Assembly: GCF_007829875.1 (NCBI RefSeq)
Contig: NZ_VIWV01000001.1
Coordinates: forward strand, 4,000,501-4,064,500
Direction of reading: 5' to 3'
Length of the DNA: 64,000 bases
Source: Streptomyces capillispiralis
GTDB lineage: Bacteria > Actinomycetota > Actinomycetes > Streptomycetales > Streptomycetaceae
Within the stretch, counting starts at the first letter, position 1; the number at the start of each line of letters is the position of its first letter. The notes under the pieces were generated by a model that did not search any database, was not told the DNA's origin, and saw nothing but the letters and a program-made list of their open reading frames with translations. The translations under genes and the position numbers were made by a program. Of this stretch, positions 61,303-64,000 are shown piece after piece.

Positions 61303-62361
61303 ATGCGCTTCATCCGCCGCCATCCGCTGCTCGCCGCCGTGCTGCTGTGCGCGCTCGCCGTGCTGGCCGCCCGGCCCGCCGACGGCGACGGCCCCCACGC
61401 CCCCGGCCACGGCTCCCCGTCCGGTGCCGGCGGACAGGTGGCGCGGCTGTACGAGGAGGCGGCGGAGGCGACCGAGCGGTACGAGGCCGGCCGGCGTGAG
61501 GCCGAGCAGCAGCGGGCCAGGGCCCAGCGGCTGGAGGAGCGGCTCGACCACGAGCGGCGGGCGATGGCCGGCCTGCACGAGGACCTGGGCCGGATCGCGA
61601 GCTCCCAGTACCGGGACGGCGGCGGGCTGCCGCTCACGGCGCACATGCTCCTGGCGGACGACCCCGAGGAGATGATGCGGGGCCAGCGCGCGGTGTGGCA
61701 GGCCGAGGTGTCGCTCGACAAGGCGATCGACCGGAGCGAGCGGGCCGAGGCCCGGCTCGCCCGGGACGAGGCGGAGGCCGCGGCCGCGTGGCAGCGACTG
61801 GAGCGGCGCAACGCGGAACTCGCCGCCCTGAAGCGGGGCATCGAACGGAAACTCGAAGCGGCGCGGTGGAAGCTCCAGGGCCAGGCCGACGCCTCGGTCG
61901 CGGCCGGCGCCTGCCGCGGCGCGGTCCGCCTCGACCAGCCCGACACGCGCTTCACCACCCGCTGGGTGGCGCCGGTGGAGACGTACGTGCTGTCCGCGTC
62001 CTACGGCAGCGGGGGCGCGCGCTGGGCGAACCGGCACACCGGGCAGGACTTCGCGGTGCCGATCGGGACGCCGGTGCGGGCGGTGGGCACCGGGGAGGTG
62101 GTGAAGGTGTCCTGCGGCGGGCCCTTCGGCATCGAGGTCGTGCTCCGGCACGCGGGCGGCTACTACACCCAGTACGCCCACCTCGCCTCCGTCGCCGTCG
62201 ACCAGGGCGAGCGGGTCTCGCCCGGGCAGTGGATCGGTCAGTCCGGCACCAGCGGGAACTCCACGGGCCCGCACCTGCACTTCGAGGTGCGGGTCACGCC
62301 GGAGATGGGGTCGGCGGTGAACCCGGTGCCGTGGCTGGCCCGGCGCGGGGTGCCCCTCTGA
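61303..62361 (+). CDS. secreted M23-family metallopeptidase with coiled coil
   Basis: This 352-aa protein has a signal peptide (RRHPLLAAVLLCALAVLAARPA). A ~150-residue charged coiled-coil region rich in Glu, Arg and Ala and a C-terminal LytM/M23 domain follow. The zinc ligands are in HTGQDFAVP and HLHFEV, and the intermediate YYTQYAHLA histidine is present, so the enzyme should be active on peptidoglycan. The layout resembles NlpC- or EnvC-type wall hydrolases or their activators. It lies 128 bp after cydCD and probably has its own promoter. Confidence 0.88.
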   Translation: MRFIRRHPLLAAVLLCALAVLAARPADGDGPHAPGHGSPSGAGGQVARLYEEAAEATERYEAGRREAEQQRARAQRLEERLDHERRAMAGLHEDLGRIASSQYRDGGGLPLTAHMLLADDPEEMMRGQRAVWQAEVSLDKAIDRSERAEARLARDEAEAAAAWQRLERRNAELAALKRGIERKLEAARWKLQGQADASVAAGACRGAVRLDQPDTRFTTRWVAPVETYVLSASYGSGGARWANRHTGQDFAVPIGTPVRAVGTGEVVKVSCGGPFGIEVVLRHAGGYYTQYAHLASVAVDQGERVSPGQWIGQSGTSGNSTGPHLHFEVRVTPEMGSAVNPVPWLARRGVPL

Positions 62362-62419
62362 GCGGCCGGGCCCTGTCGTGCACGGCGGCGCGCGGCAGAC
62401 GGGAGTGCGAGGGCGGGGC

Positions 62420-63289
62420 CTAGCGCCGCTCGTCCAGCAGCCGCTCGATCACCACGGCCACCCCGTCGTCGTTGTTGGCTACCGTGCGGCCCGAGGCGGC
62501 GGCGACCACGTCCGGGTGGGCGTTGCCCATCGCGTAGGAGCGGCCGGCCCAGGTCAGCATCTCGACGTCGTTCGGCATGTCACCGAACGCGACGACCTCC
62601 TCGTGCGAGATGCCGCGCTCGGCGCAGCACAGGGCCAGGGTGCTGGCCTTGGAGACACTGGGTCCGCTGATCTCCAGCAGGGCGCTGGGGCTGGAACGGG
62701 TGACGTTGGCGCGGTCGCCGATGGCGAGCCGGGCCAGGGTGAGGAAGGCGTCGGGGTCGAGCTCGGGGTGGTAGGCGAGGATCTTGAGCACCGGTTCGCC
62801 GGCGGTGTGGGAGTCCGGGGCCAGCAGGTCCTCGGCGGGCGCGAGCGAGTCCGGGACCTCCACGTGCAGCTTGGGGTAGGCGGGCTCCTGGTTGAAGCCG
62901 AAGGTCTGCTCGACGGCGTACACCGTGCCCGGTGCGGCCTCGCGCAGCAGCCGTACGGCGTCGAGCGCGTTCTCCCGGGCCAGCTCGCGGACCTTGACGA
63001 AGCGGTGCGCGCCGGGGCCGCCGTGCAGGTCGACCACGGCGGCGCCGTTGCCGCAGATGGCGAGGCCGTGGCCGTGGACGTGGTCGCTGACGACGTCCAT
63101 CCAGCGGGCCGGGCGGCCGGTGACGAAGAAGACCTCGATGCCCGCCTCCTCGGCGGCGGCCAGCGCGGCGATCGTGCGCGGGGACACCGACTTGTCGTCG
63201 CGCAGCAGGGTGCCGTCGAGGTCGGTGGCGATGAGGCGCGGTGGGGTGGTGGCTGCCGGGGTCTCGGGCTGTCGGGTCGCTGAGGTCAC
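62420..63289 (-). CDS. Cof-type HAD-IIB phosphatase
   Basis: This 289-aa protein has HAD motif I DLDGTLLRDD, motif II FFVTGRP, the lysine in SKASTLALCC and motif III/IV GDMPNDVEML. The large C2 cap identifies subfamily IIB (Cof/YbjI), which dephosphorylates sugars or cofactors. I chose the GTG at 63289, which gives a start close to the first motif; the frame is open to 63337. It is convergent with the peptidase gene. Confidence 0.9.
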   Translation of the reverse strand: MTSATRQPETPAATTPPRLIATDLDGTLLRDDKSVSPRTIAALAAAEEAGIEVFFVTGRPARWMDVVSDHVHGHGLAICGNGAAVVDLHGGPGAHRFVKVRELARENALDAVRLLREAAPGTVYAVEQTFGFNQEPAYPKLHVEVPDSLAPAEDLLAPDSHTAGEPVLKILAYHPELDPDAFLTLARLAIGDRANVTRSSPSALLEISGPSVSKASTLALCCAERGISHEEVVAFGDMPNDVEMLTWAGRSYAMGNAHPDVVAAASGRTVANNDDGVAVVIERLLDERR

Positions 63290-63406
63290 CCGGCCATTGT
63301 CCCGCATATGCCTGCACGGCCGTGCGGGAGTCCGCACATCTGAGTGGTAACCGCTGTCACAGTCGCCCTTCCGCGCTCCTCGGTGACGGCCGGAGAGGAG
63401 GCGCGG

Positions 63407-64000
63407 TCACCGGAGCTGTGCCGGGGCCTCCATGGCGATCCGTTCGAAGACCTTCTGGTCGGCGGCGAAGTCGGAGTCCGGGATGGGCCAGTGGATCACG
63501 ATCTCGGTGAACCCCAGCTCCGCGTGACGGCCCGCGAAGTCGACGAAGGCGTCCAGGGACTCCAGCGGGCGGCCGCGGTCCGGAGTGAAGCCGGTGAGCA
63601 GGATCCGGTCCAGTTCCGTGACGTCCCGGCCGAGCTCGGCGCAGGCGTCGGCCAGTCGTTCCGTCTGGCCGCGCAGGGCGTGAACCGACTGTTCGGGTGT
63701 GCCGTTCTCGTACAGCTTCGGGTCGCCCGTCGTCACCCACGCCTGCCCGTGCCGTGCCGCGAGCCGCAGCCCGCGCGGCCCGGTGGCGGCCACGGCGAAG
63801 GGCAGCCGGGGGCGCTGCACACAGCCCGGAATGTTGCGCGCCTCGTGCGCGGCGTAGAAGTCGCCCTCGTACGACACCGCGTCCTCGGTGAGCAGCCGGT
63901 CCAGCAGCGGTACGAACTCGGCGAAGCGGTCGGCGCGCTCGCGCGGGGTCCACGGCTCCTGGCCGAGCGCGGTGGCGTCGAAGCCGGTGCCGCCCGCGCC
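63407..64000 (-). CDS. luciferase-like (LLM, F420-type) oxidoreductase, 5' end beyond window
   Basis: At least 197 codons are visible, open to the window edge, so the N-terminus is missing. Segments include GFDATALGQEPWTPRERADRF near the cut end, AVAATGPRGLRLAARHGQAW and the C-terminal HAELGFTEIVIHWPIP. These fit the bacterial luciferase-like monooxygenase superfamily, members of which use F420 or FMN in actinobacteria. The substrate is unknown. Confidence 0.78.
   Translation of the reverse strand, partial: GAGGTGFDATALGQEPWTPRERADRFAEFVPLLDRLLTEDAVSYEGDFYAAHEARNIPGCVQRPRLPFAVAATGPRGLRLAARHGQAWVTTGDPKLYENGTPEQSVHALRGQTERLADACAELGRDVTELDRILLTGFTPDRGRPLESLDAFVDFAGRHAELGFTEIVIHWPIPDSDFAADQKVFERIAMEAPAQLR

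Overview
The window is a high-GC actinobacterial chromosome segment, almost certainly from a Streptomyces and close to oriC. Gene content and order (parAB, trxBA, sigM, murJ, cca, ino1, femX, rpsF-ssb-rpsR-rplI, dnaB, ssgRA, thiC, cydABCD) match the core region I know from S. coelicolor. There are 11 exact copies of the 14-bp parS palindrome GTTTCACGTGAAAC, plus two one-mismatch copies. ssgA and ssgR are sporulation genes confined to streptomycetes and close relatives.

Layout. 1-3442: parAB segregation operon with DnaA boxes upstream, then an acetyltransferase. 3470-13253: a leftward block for redox and cell-envelope functions: a DUF6049 protein, MurJ, a pseudokinase, the ECF sigma factor SigM with its zinc-motif anti-sigma partner, and trxBA behind a sigma-R promoter. 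13452-18812: cca, a LppU/SCO3897-type protein, an MFS transporter, and a PadR regulator with inositol-phosphate synthase. 19209-26244: wall synthesis (bifunctional PBP, GT87-type mannosyltransferase, alanine-racemase-like protein, FemX). 26559-31631: ribosomal protein/SSB operon, a MATE transporter and the replicative helicase dnaB, preceded by a cluster of DnaA boxes. 31651-39924: a more variable stretch with a serine hydrolase, GNATs, a divergent MarR/MFS pair, an IS110-family element, a GlcG/HbpS-like protein, a Nudix hydrolase and a LysR regulator. 40142-44479: gamma-lyase/phosphatase pair, small membrane proteins, cupin, ssgR-ssgA. 44546-51808: YibE/F protein, TPP riboswitch-thiC, and a TerD-vWA / membrane protein / metallophosphoesterase group. 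52238-64000: LacI regulator, hisC-like aminotransferase, Rex-operator-controlled cydA-cydB-cydCD, an M23 peptidase, a HAD phosphatase and a truncated luciferase-like oxidoreductase.

Shared logic. Replication and segregation signals run through the whole window. parS copies lie inside genes (parA, parB and the anti-sigma gene, all read as Val-Ser-Arg-Glu-Thr), at the centre of terminator palindromes between convergent genes, and across the cydCD start codon. Regulatory sites readable directly are a sigma-R promoter, a Rex operator, a TPP riboswitch, a PadR-type palindrome and a MarR-type repeat. The IS110 element appears to have inserted into the Shine-Dalgarno sequence of the GlcG-like gene and rebuilt it through a flanking repeat; its 200-bp non-coding end is a bridge-RNA candidate. 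No tRNA, rRNA, CRISPR array or prophage was recognised.
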